NCBI GenBank assembly: GCA_948144175.1
Contig: CANXME010002417.1
Coordinates: forward strand, 62,001 to 126,000
Origin: Closterium sp. NIES-65
Lineage: Eukaryota; Streptophyta; Zygnematophyceae; Desmidiales; Closteriaceae
Length of the DNA stretch: 64,000 nucleotides
Reading direction: 5' to 3'
Position 1 is the stretch's first letter; each line of letters starts with the position of its first letter. The notes beneath the pieces were generated by a model. The model was not told the DNA's origin, did no database searches, and saw only the letters and a list, made by a program, of their open reading frames with translations. The translations under genes and the position numbers were made by a program. Below, one piece after another: positions 21,400 to 31,700 of the stretch.

Positions 21400-24300
21400 T
21401 CATCCATAACCCCATTCTGCATCATCCCATTCTGCACCATCACTCGCTGCATCATCGTCGCATTCTCCATTATCATCACATGTATCATCACATGTATCAT
21501 CACATGCATCATCACATGCATCATCACAAGCATCATCACCAGCACTAATAACACTCTCGTCCTCCTCGCCACCAACCACAGCAAGTTGCCACTCTCCGAA
21601 GAAACCATTCCACAGCAAAACATGCTCCGCGGTCCTTCGACCAGTCACCACCAGCCGTGGCAGCAGCATCCCAACCTCCCTGCCAGCACGCCTCAACTCC
21701 CTCCACTTCCTAAACTCCACACTACCGTTATCGAAACAAGCTTCTCCACTCCCTTCACCCCTTCCCATGTCACCCTCGCTTCCACCTTCCCTGCTTCCAC
21801 CTTCCTTGCTTCCCCTCCACCGATCCCCAGCAATCACTCCAGGAGAAACCACCAGCCGCCGCAGCCTGAAATCCTGCAGCCCAAAGCACCCACTCCACCT
21901 CATCCTTTCCTCCTCATGCCCCAAACCCTCGCCTGCAATTTCCTCCTGCTCCTCACACCCCCCATCCACCGCCACCACTTCAGCCAACCCAGTTTCCCTG
22001 CTCTTCTCCCTGTTGCCAGCAAGTTCCCTGGCAACTGCTGAGAGGGCGACCAGGAGGGTAGACGACACCCCCGGGCATCCATACAGGTCCAGCAGAACCA
22101 GCCGCGGCAGCTGCAGCTGCAGTGGCGCGCCGGAAGCACTGCCTACACCAGCAGCAGCGTCAGGAGAAGATGAAATCTCAGGAGGAGGCTCAGGAGCACT
22201 GCCTGCTGCACCAGTAGCAGCGTCATCGGGTCCAGGTGAAATTTCAGGGGTACGCTCAGGTGAAATTTCAACGACAGCACTGCCAACAGCAGCATTCACT
22301 GCCCCACCCACGCTGCCGCCGCGCCAGCTGTCGCCGAACAGGGCCGCCACGATAGCAGCATCGTCCACCGCCGTCCGCGCCAGCCGCAGCACCTCCAGCC
22401 GCCCGCATCGCCTCGCCAGCTGGCGCAGCCCCACTGGCCCCACGTTCTCACAGCCACCCAGACTTAGCTGCACCAATCGCGTGCATCCGTTCACGAGTTG
22501 CCACGTGGACAGGGAGGAAGTGTGGGCGTGAAAGGAGCGCAGAGAGGAGGAGGAGGACGCAGGTGAGAGGCACTGGCTGCCACCATTGCCGCCGCCGCCG
22601 CCGCCGCCGCTACTGCTGCAAGTGATGCTGCTGCTGGTGTTGGTGTTGGTGCTGCTGGTCTGTGCTCCAGTGGCGACGCTTTTAGCAGAGAGGGCGAGCA
22701 GGAGGGAGGAGGCGGGAAGCAGATCCCAGGCCACGGAGTGATGGGGGAACGGAGTGATGGGGGAACGGACTGATGGGGGAACGGAGTGATGGGGGAACGG
22801 AGTGATGGGGGAACAGAGTGATGGGGGAACGGAGTGATGGGGGAACGGAGTGATGGGGGAACGGAGTGATGGGGGAACGGAGTGATGGGGGAACGGAGTG
22901 ATGGGGGAACGGAGTGATGGGGGGTGATATATAGACGGATGGAGGAGAGGCACGGCACCAGGGGGGTAGCTGAGCCTAACGCGCATGAGAAAGGGTTGTC
23001 AGCATCCTTGGGTGCTTCGGCGAGCAAGGAGAGGTGAGCCAGAAGAGCAGCCGCCGCATCGGCTGCATTGGCTGCATCGGCTGACTTTTGAGATGTCTCT
23101 ACAGCCGCCGCAGCATTATCAGCTGCATCAGCTGACCTCCTCGCCCGTCCTACTCCGCGGCGCTCTGTCGTTGCGTGTGCCGCCTCCCACTGCTTGTACT
23201 CCGGAAGGGGCGCGAGGCGGTATGACACGAGAGAGAGGCGCTGTAGCGACGGGAGGAGTGCGAGGAGGCGAAGCGAAAGAGCGTCTCCCAGGTGACAGAA
23301 TCCGCGCAGAGCGCGAGGGCTGTCAGGCGCGGAAGCTTGCTGGCCATGTGCTCTATGGACTCCGCGGTGTAGTCCCCTGGCACGTTGATGTTTAAGGCAC
23401 GGAGATTAGGGAGCGCGGCGGCGATTGAAAGCAGGTGGCGGGCGGAGAGGAAGTCGGGCTGCCGATGGGGCGCGCACAACGGGGGAGGCCGCGGCGGGGG
23501 GGGGGGATCCAATTAGGAGGCGGCAGGGGAGGTGGAGGACAACGCGGAGGGGATGGGAGGGGCGGAGGGGGTGGAGGAACACGCGGAAGGGGAGGGGGTG
23601 GCGGAGGAGGCGCATGAACACGCGGAGGGGGAGGGGGTGGCGGAGGAGGGGGCGCAGGAACACGCGGAGGGGGAGAGGGGGGCGGAGGGGGCGCATGAAC
23701 ACGTGGCGGGGGAGGGGGGGGCGGAGGGAGCGCATGAACACATGGCGGGGGAGGGGGTGGCGGAGGAGGGGCCGCATGAACACGCGGAGGGGGAGAGCGG
23801 GGAGGAGGAGGCGCGGGAACACTCGGAGGGGGAGGGGGTGGCGGAGGGGGAGGCGCAGGAACACGCGGAGGGGGAGGGGGTGGCGGAGGGGGCGAAGGAG
23901 CACGCGGAGGGGGAGAGGGGGGTGGAGATGGCGCAGGAACACGCGGAGGGGGAGGGGGTGGCGGAGGAGGAGGGGGTGGCGGAGGGGTAAGCGCAGGAAC
24001 ACACGGAGGCGGAGGGGTTTGCGGAGTGGGGGTGGACGATCCCGGCTCGGGGAATTGAGTGGCGTCACCATGACCCCACACCAGATCGGATCTCCTAGAT
24101 TGAGTCCTCTCAGCTATCTCCTCCTCATTGAACGCTTCCGAATCGCCTTCAGCGAGCGCGAGCGGGTTTACGCACGTCACCGGGCAGAGAAAGTGGTCGG
24201 AGCGCACACTCAGCGACTTGAGCTGACGTGGCACGGCTGGTAACAGCACCCTCTCGAAGTCTAGTTTGAGCATGGGTAGCGAATCCAGTAGCCGGCAGCT

Positions 24301-24756
24301 GTACTCCACGCAACTGACCAGAGTCAGGGTTTCGATCCTCGGTGCCTGTCCAAGGATTCGTGCGATGCCGTGGCACGTCAGCCTGTCGTCATCAGATTCC
24401 GTTAAGTTTCGTGCGCCGGGACGGAACTCCAGGGACCGGAGCGTGTCGGCGAATCGCATAGTTAAATCGAGCATCTGCGATTCGGAGTCGGAACAACCAA
24501 GGATGCGCTCCGATCCCGGAGCTATGCTCTCGAGCAGGAAGGGTGACGGTTGGAGCGATTGCACAGACAAGCGCAGCGCGATGCGGCACCAGCGGCGGCA
24601 GACGAAGGCGGCTGAGGAGATGGCGAAGCGCGAGGGGAGGAAGGAGAGGACTCTGGAGAGAATGTTGTCGTCTAGTAGTGACGTGAGGGAATTCCATTCC
24701 GCTGAAAACTCTCCGCGATCACAGTCGGCGCTATCGATGTGCAACAGTTTTCCCAT
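21400..24756 (-). CDS. F-box / leucine-rich-repeat protein with polyproline insert (frame broken)
   Basis: Starts at 24756. Residues about 25-65 (LTSLLDDNILSRVLSFLPSR..VCRRWCRIA) fit an F-box, the Skp1-binding part of SCF ubiquitin ligases; leucine-rich repeats follow (TLRSLEF, RIETLTLVSC, LPRQLKSLSV). A polyproline tract with RVPAP-type spacers (24020-23515) comes next. After a run of eleven C (23496-23506 as G) the homologous frame continues in another register (LPNLRALNINVP, LPRLTALAL), shifts again near 23260 (LLPSLQRLSLVSYRLAP), and resumes after a minisatellite with LVQLSLGGCENVGPVGL and LVLLDLYGCPGV. It ends in an acidic tail of DDAC/DDTC units and a stop at 21400. The frame changes may be introns, homopolymer errors or real decay; I cannot tell which. 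Substrate unknown. Confidence 0.6.
22733..22925. repeat. 16-bp minisatellite, about twelve copies
   Basis: Unit GGAGTGATGGGGGAAC, nearly perfect. It probably lies in an intron of the F-box/LRR gene, although both strands stay open through it. Confidence 0.9.
23046..23136. repeat. duplicated segment with half-palindrome at its junction (member F)
   Basis: TGACTTTTGAGATGTCTCT at 23082-23100 matches the left arm and the GAGAxGTCTC core of the palindrome at 1396. On both sides lie related segments: CAGCCGCCGCA..GGCTGCATCGGCTGAC (about 23048-23085) and CAGCCGCCGCA..AGCTGCATCAGCTGAC (about 23102-23136). Confidence 0.6.
23515..24025. repeat. polyproline-coding minisatellite
   Basis: About 14-17 variable units of roughly 30-39 bp built from GGAACACGCGGAGGGGGAGG and GGTGGCGGAGG. 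On the minus strand they code runs of 6-12 Pro broken by RVPAP, RVHAP or SVPAP. Confidence 0.88.
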
Positions 24757-25605
24757 GGCAATGGGAGCTGTCAGTAACCAGCCACGACACCGTCACGCTA
24801 TCACGAGAGAGGCGAAATGCCGCGGATATGTTACCGAACAGTTCAGATCGAGGAATCAACTGCAGAATAAACGCACTGGATTCTAAACCGAGCCAAGAAA
24901 AACTATAAGGCACTGAGGATGATTGGGGAGCATGTCAATTCCCGATTTTGACGAAAAGACTGCAGTTCGAGGTGCGGGAAAGGAGCATGAGCCTGTTGAG
25001 ATACTCTTGGCTCATTAGGGCGATGTTCGGCTGGCGGGAATAACATGTGGAAGTGATGAGAGAGCGAGGGAGGGAGAGAGAGAGAGTCGGACCTTGCGCC
25101 CCTAGTTCGCGCTGGTCAACTTAGGAGTCAAATTTTGCATGATTCATGCGCGAGCGGAAATGTCAGGCAGTGGGGAAAGGAAAGGCGCGAAAGTGCAGAC
25201 TCGGGGGATGCGGGGGTGGGGTTGAAACAGAAGCTCAGTGAGCAGATTGACGCGACAACACATATCGGGGGTAGTAGCCCGTTTTTTTCCAGCCCAAGAA
25301 CACATATTTTTCTGCCCCGAGTCGAAGGGGAAATATTCCCAGTGGTTGGGCAGCACGACTCGGGCAGATCAGTTGTCCTCAGCTCTGCCTCCTTGATCAG
25401 CCACCAGACCAACCATAGTGGTCCCGCACCGGACATTTCTGCCCCCTGCCTGACAGCCTTCCTGCCCGCCTGCATTCTTGCTGGATCCATGAGACTGTAC
25501 ATCTGATTATTGTTTGAGTCACCCCATGGGTGCCTTGTCAAGAGGGCGCTAAAGTGGTTCTTGAAAATCGTAAGGGTTTCGTTAATTCGCAGCTAGAAAA
25601 AAGGA
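24757..25605. other. upstream region of the F-box gene
   Basis: No supported gene. ORFs at 25135-25506 (+) and 25128-25541 (-) overlap on opposite strands and show no domain. An AG-rich tract lies at about 25060-25090. Confidence 0.4.
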
Positions 25606-27535
25606 TTCGTTCGTGCTTTTTTTTTTTTTGGGTAATTGATGTATGCACCAAGTACAGCAGATGTATATAGCAATAACAGTCGTAACTGTGCGTGAGAGGT
25701 AGCTACGTGGCTACCCCAGATTGACAACTATGGTGGTCTGTGATTTTTCCTCGGCAGCTGCCAGATGGCAGCAAACGCACTATTCCACTTCCACTTCTTG
25801 CTGCTACTGTCCCTCAGTTTATCTACCAATCTTATCTCCTCCTCTCTTGCGCGCTGAAACGATCCCTTCTTGTCCGTAGCCACCCGCCTCCTGCGTACAT
25901 CCTCCTTTGCCCGCATGTACACCCTTGCATGCTGCCGGAAAGCCAGCTCAATCCACCTCAACACCCGTTTTGTCCCGAACCTTCGCCCTCTGAAAGCAGC
26001 TTGACAGCGCTCCAACCACACCTGATGGAGTGTGATGGCAATTATTGTCGCTTCTGGAAACGCTGAGCTGGAGCATGGCTTCTGGAAGAGAAGGTCCCCT
26101 AACGACGAAATCGACCTCGAGTTGTTTATCATATGAAGAGCCCGCTTGAGTGCTGTAATCACCGTATGGACTTTGGGGCAGTCGTAAAGGCAGTGTTCCA
26201 AAGTCTCCTCTCCCCCACAGTGCGGACATTTCGGTTGTCCACTCAGAAATGACAGTCGTTCCCCCACCTGTAGGTTAAGGTTATGCACCCTTAGCAAAAC
26301 ATCCCTTGGCCTGCTTGGAGTAGCCAGGGATTCTCTGACCGAGATTGCCCTTTTCCATTCAATCTTCCCGTTCCACCTGCCCGACCATTGTTGCTGCTTC
26401 ACTGATGCCTTTTGCCCTTTCTTCCACAGCTTTTCCAGCCGCCTCATCGGCACCACCTTCCCCTTCTCAAAGATCGGTAGAAGCGTGAAGTCTCTCCCAG
26501 GCGGGATGTATCTCCTGCGATGAGAACCAGCCGTACTAGGGTTTGATTGCTCTCTGTAGGAACCGTCTAGCACCAGAGCCCGCCATGTCTCAGGTGCCGC
26601 TTCGAAAGCCTTCAACGCCAGCCTAGCTGGCCCTTTCCCCCCCAGCTCCTTCTTCAGTGACTCCACCCCTCTTAGTGTGGGAACTCCTTCCTTGTCATAG
26701 CTGATCAAGTGTCCCAGCCTCATCTCCCACAGTGGTTTGGCGTCCTTCTGTTCTCCAACCGGTGTGGTCCCCCTGAGAAGGATACGCTTGTTAAACATTA
26801 TCCGCTCTCCCTCCGCAGCTTCTCGAGTAACGATCTCCGGAAATTCCCCCAGTGGCGACTTCATAAAATTTTCGCACGCGATTTTCCACCGAGCACTACG
26901 TCCTTCCCATCGCCGTAGTAGTTTTTCATGTGCGAAGAAGGACTCAATGCTCATAGGAAGCTCAGCCGCCCACATCATGATCTCTTTCTTGAGCACGTTC
27001 CTCTCCGTGATCAATAGCCCCACCCTCCTTGCCGAGAGGCAAGCAAGGATCATCTCCGGGTCACATACTCCAACTCCCCCATCCTCCCTTGACGTGTGTA
27101 GAAGATCCTTACTCCACAACCTGAACACCCTGTCAGCCGTTGCCTTGTTCCCAGATACAAAGTTATGGAACGTCTTGGAGAGCGCATTCCAGGTTACTCG
27201 CGGCGGCGGATATACTTGCGCCTGGAACGCCACCACCGACATAGAGTAGTCATTCACCACTCCCGCTCTCGCCTTCATCGGAAGATATTTTTTCTCCCAT
27301 GTTTTAAGTTTTCCGACCACGCTTGCCCCCGCCTTCTCCCACGTTGGCTGACAACTTCCTGTCGGTGTTACCCAAATCCCCAGCAGTCTCTCTGCCTCAT
27401 CCGCTCCCGCCCATCGGAAGCTATGTGGTCTGCATGAGTGCCTGCGCAGGTTATCGCCCAGCGGCAGGATGACTGACTTTTCCACATTCGTCTCCAACCC
27501 CGAGGTAAGCTTAAACCTCTCCAGTACCTTCTCCG
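25606..27535 (-). mobile_element. LINE (non-LTR retrotransposon), 3' part
   Basis: Downstream segment of a minus-strand LINE. The 589-codon ORF 27497-25728 covers the region C-terminal to the reverse-transcriptase core and ends with a zf-RVT-type finger (CPHCGGEETLEHCLYDCP). After the stop come about 100 bp and a 13-base A tail (T at 25617-25629). Outside the tail, TTCGTTCGTGCTTTT (25606-25620) is a 15-bp target duplication repeated at 43477-43491. At 27535 the element is cut by a Copia insertion and resumes at 34925 with the frame continuing. Confidence 0.9.
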
Positions 27536-27667
27536 TGTCAGATTATTATAGCTGATGCATGTTTGTAGGCTATAGTGGGGTAGCACATATGGGGTACAGC
27601 TTTCTAGGGTTGTATTTGTACCCAACTCTGACTTAGTCATTCATCATTCCTGCTCATTTATTTCACA
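27536..27667 (+). repeat. 5' LTR of Copia 1
   Basis: 132 bp, TGTCAG...TTCACA, identical to the 3' copy. Followed at once by the tRNA-iMet primer site. Confidence 0.95.
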
Positions 27668-27779
27668 TGGTATCAGAGCGAGTTCCCTGTGGGAACGTGG
27701 CCTAGGGCCCACCGAAGCGCGCCCCGAGGCGCGCACCTTTTTTTTTTTTTTTTTTAGCGACCCCTCGAGTCGCCCTTTC

Positions 27780-28660
27780 CCTCGTGGCCCCGCCGTCCCT
27801 CAGACGCGGCCCCGCCACCCCTTCTGATCGCGGCCCCGCCACCCGATCGCGGCCCCGCCGCCACGTCGCGGCCCCGCCACCCGATCGCGGCCCCGCCGCC
27901 AGCTGCGAAGCGGCCCCGCCACCTGCTCGACGCGGCCCTGCCGCCTGCTCTGACGCGGCCCTGCCGCCTACTCTAACGCGGCCCCGCCGCCCGCTACGAC
28001 GCGGCCCCGCCGCCTGCTCTGACGCGGCCCCGCCGCCACCTCTTACGCGGCCCCGCCGCAACCTCTGACGCGGCCCCGCTGCCTGATCTGACGCGGCCCC
28101 GCCGCCACCTCTGACGCGGCCCCGCCGCCTGATCTGACGCGGCCCCGCCGCCGCCTCTGACGCGGCCCCGCCGCCTGCTCTAACGCGGCCCCGCCGCCCG
28201 CTACGACGCGGCCCAGCCGCCTACTACGACGCGGCCCCGCCGCCCGCTACGCCGCCGGCCCCGCCGCCTGCTCAGCCGCGGCTCCGCCGCCCTCTCTGCC
28301 GGCCCCGCCGCTCCACCAGCCGCGGCCCCGCCGTCCCCGCCGCTGCACCTGCCGGCCCTGCTACTTCGGCCCCGCTGCCCCTGATCTCGCGGCCCCGCCA
28401 CCCTACCTGCAGCAGCCAAGCCGCCCACCTGCAGCAGCCGAGCAGCAGTGCAGCCGAGCCGCCCCGCACCCGAGCCGCCCTGCCGCCGAGCCGCCCGGGA
28501 GCCGAGCCGCCCAGCCGCCGAGCCGCCCGGGAGCCGAGCCGCCCTGCACCAGAGCCGCCCTGCCGCCGAGTCGCCCGGGAGCCGAGCCGCCCAGCAGCCG
28601 AGTCGCTGAGTAGCCGAGCCGCCCTTCTGCAGAGTTGCCCGGCCTGCCCTGCCTGGTGAG
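27780..28660 (+). repeat. GC-rich tandem repeats in Copia 1 leader
   Basis: About 0.9 kb between primer site and gag, made of GACGCGGCCCCGCCGCC-type units (to about 28300) and then GAGCCGCCCGGGAGCC-type units (28430-28640). Copia 2 has related arrays at 41700-42560. Apparent ORFs in the array are not genes. Confidence 0.88.
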
Positions 28661-28722
28661 CACAGTCCCACTGTCACTGCGTGCTCTTCCCCTACTGCTT
28701 GCACTGCTTCGCTGTCGTCGTC

Positions 28723-31700
28723 ATGGCTACCCCTAGTGTCCTAGCTTTTGACGCTGAGGGTCGCGCCATTGACTTTGAGGTCTGGGTAGATGACCTGCAG
28801 TTGTTTTTACAGTGCGATAGGGCAGACAGCCTTTCTCTCTTTGACCTTACCTCTGGCGCCTCTCCTGCTCCTGCTGCCGATGCTGATCCCACTGTGCGCT
28901 CTCAGTGGGCCACCCGCGATGCTGCTGCACGTCTTGCTGTGCGTCGCCACCTCCCTACCTCTGAGCGTGCGCATTTTAGTCAGTACAAGAGTGCTCAGAC
29001 CTTGTACGACGCTGTAGTTGCACGCTACTCCTCTCCTGCCACTGCTGCACTGAGCCGTCTCATGCTTCCCTACCTCTTTCCTGACCTCTCTGCCTTTCCC
29101 ACTGTCGCTGACCTCATTACGCACCTCCGCACTAGTGACACTCGCTACCGCGCCGCCCTTCCTGCTGAGTTCTGCGCTAAGAACCCCCCCCCCATGTACA
29201 TCACTCTCTACTACGTAGTCGCACGCCTCCCTGACTCCCTTCGTGTAGTCAGGGACCACTTTCTCGCAGTCTGTCCCACCACCCTCACTGTCGACGTCCT
29301 CGAGAAGGCCCTCCTCGCAGCGGAGAAGAGCATAGTCGCTGTAGGAGCTTCTCGTGGAGACCCTCGCACCCCCATCTTTGAGGGGTGCTCTCCTTCCCCC
29401 TTGCTGCCCTCTGTTGCCTCTGCTGCTGCTGCCGACCTACTTGGTCTTGAGTCGGTCGGCGCGGCGTCTGCCCCTAGTGGGAGACGTCGCTCTGGCAAGG
29501 GCAAGGGGGGCAAGGGCGCGGGTGGAGCTGGAGGGGGCGGTGGCGGTGGCGGCGGAGGCGGCGGAGGGAGTGGGGGTGGCGGTGGGAGTAGTGGCGGGGG
29601 TGGTGGTGGTGGTGGCAGCAGCGGCGGAGGCGGCGGTGGAGGTGGCGGCGGTGGTGGTGGTGGCAGCGGCGGAGGTGGAGGCGGCGGAGGAGGCAGCGGA
29701 GGAGGCGGTGGTGGTGGAGGGGGTGGAGCTGGTCGGGGTGGTACCCAGCAGCGGAGCGGCGGTGGTGGTGGCCAGCGCTCGCAGCAGCAGCAGCAGCAGC
29801 GTTCGCGGGACATCCCTCCGCCTCAGCAGCTTCGTGAGTGGTACACTCAGCGTCAGAGGGGTGGGGGTACTGGTCCTTGCACCTACGTCCTTCGTTCCGG
29901 CGACCGCGCGGGTGAGCAGTGTGGGGGTGCCCACCCCACCCAGCGCTGCTTTGGCCGCCTGACGGACGCTTGGCGTCAGCAGTTCCCCGGGGCTAGTGAG
30001 ATCCCTCGCTGGGATGAGCTTCTTAGGGCTGGTGTAGCGATCTTTGATCTTGATTTTGATGCTATCCTTGCTGCTATGTATGCTGTGACTATTAGTGAGG
30101 AGACTGAGGGTTACCGGTGTTTCCAGCCCGACCCGGGCATTGGTACAGCTGCGCTAGGTGCTTGTGAGGCTGCTGCTCTAGGTGCCAGTGCGTCTGCGCT
30201 CTCAGGTACTGGTGAGACTGCGCTCTCAGGTACTGCGTCGCCCTCGTCCTCCCTTACTTTCACACTTGACTCTGGAGCTTCTCGCTCCTTCTTTCGAGAC
30301 CGCACCACCCTTACGCCGCTTGGCCGGCCGGTTGCCGTCTCCCTGGCTGACCCCTCTGGGGGTCCTGTCCTCTCTCACTTCTCCACTGTCCTCCCGTGTC
30401 CGGCTGCCCGTTCGGGCACCCTGTCTGGTCTGTACCTTCCCTCGTTCTCTACGAACTTGGTGAGTGGCGCGGACCTGCAGGATGTGGGGGTTCACCAGTT
30501 CACTCCTGCGAGTCAGCGGGTGACCCACTGCACGGAGGCACGCACAGGCCGACACCTGGCCACGTTCTCGCGTCGGCCGGGGTCGAGTCTCTACACCCTG
30601 ACCGTTGAGTCTCCTCCTGTCCTTGCGTCTGGTCAGGTGGCTGCGTCAGGTCAGGTGCTTGCTGCTGCGTCCCGGTCAGGTCCTGAGTCTGCCCCCTGTT
30701 CTTGTCGCCTCCTGTCTCACGAGACTCTCCTGTGGCACCACCGTCTTGGCCACCCCTCCTTGCCCCGTCTTCGGAGCATGGCTTCTCGTGTCCTTGTCTC
30801 TGGTCTTCCCCAGTCTCTCCCTCCCCTTCCCTCCGGGCCAGGACCTTCCTGTGTCCCCTGTGTCGAGGGTCGCCTCAGGGCTGCTCCTCACTCCTCCCAG
30901 TTCCCCCCGACAGAGGCTCCTCTGCAGACGCTTCACATGGACGTGTGGGGCCCAGCCCCCGTCCGTGGGCAGGGTCACGAGCGCTACTTTCTGTTGGTGG
31001 TTGACGACTACTCGCATTACACCACAGTCCTCCCCTTGCGCAGCAAGGGTGCTGTCACTGAGGTGCTGATCAACTGGATCCGCGAGGCTCGTCTCCAGCT
31101 CAGGAAGAGCTTCGGCTCGGACTTTCCTGTTCTGCGTCTGCACTCGGACAGAGGCGGAGAGTTCTCCTCGCGCCTTCTGCGAGACTACTGTCGTGCACGG
31201 GGGATCCGCCAGACCTTCACGCTTCCGGACTCTCCACAGCAAAATGGGATTGCTGAGCGCCGCATTGGCATGGTCATGGATGTCGCTCGTACGTCCATGA
31301 TGCATGCGGCTGCCCCCCATTTTCTGTGGCCGTTTGCGGTGAGGTACGCGGCGCATCAGCTCAACCTTCACCCCAGGGTCTCTCGGCCCGCGATGTCCCC
31401 AGTCTTGCTGTGGACGGGGAAGGTTGGCGATGCGTCGGCGTTCCGTGTCTGGGGATCTCGGGCGTTTGTCCGCGACTTGTCTGCGGACAAGCTGTCCCCT
31501 CGTGCTGCTCCCTGTGTCTTCCTTGGCTTCCCCACTGACGCTCCAGGGTGGCAGTTTTACCACCCCTCCTCTCGTCGTGTTATGTCCTCCCAGGACGTCA
31601 CGTTCGACGAGTCAGTCCCCTTCTACCGCCTCTTCCCCTACCGCACTCCTTCCCCCCCCCCTCCGCCGGACTTCCTTGTGCCGGTTCCCCCCCCGGTAGA

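Noticed and set aside
22985..23395. 136-codon plus-strand ORF
   Set aside because: Antisense to the LRR part of the F-box gene and without domain signals.
25128..25541. Overlapping ORFs on both strands (123 and 137 codons)
   Set aside because: Mutually antisense, no domain; cannot choose either.
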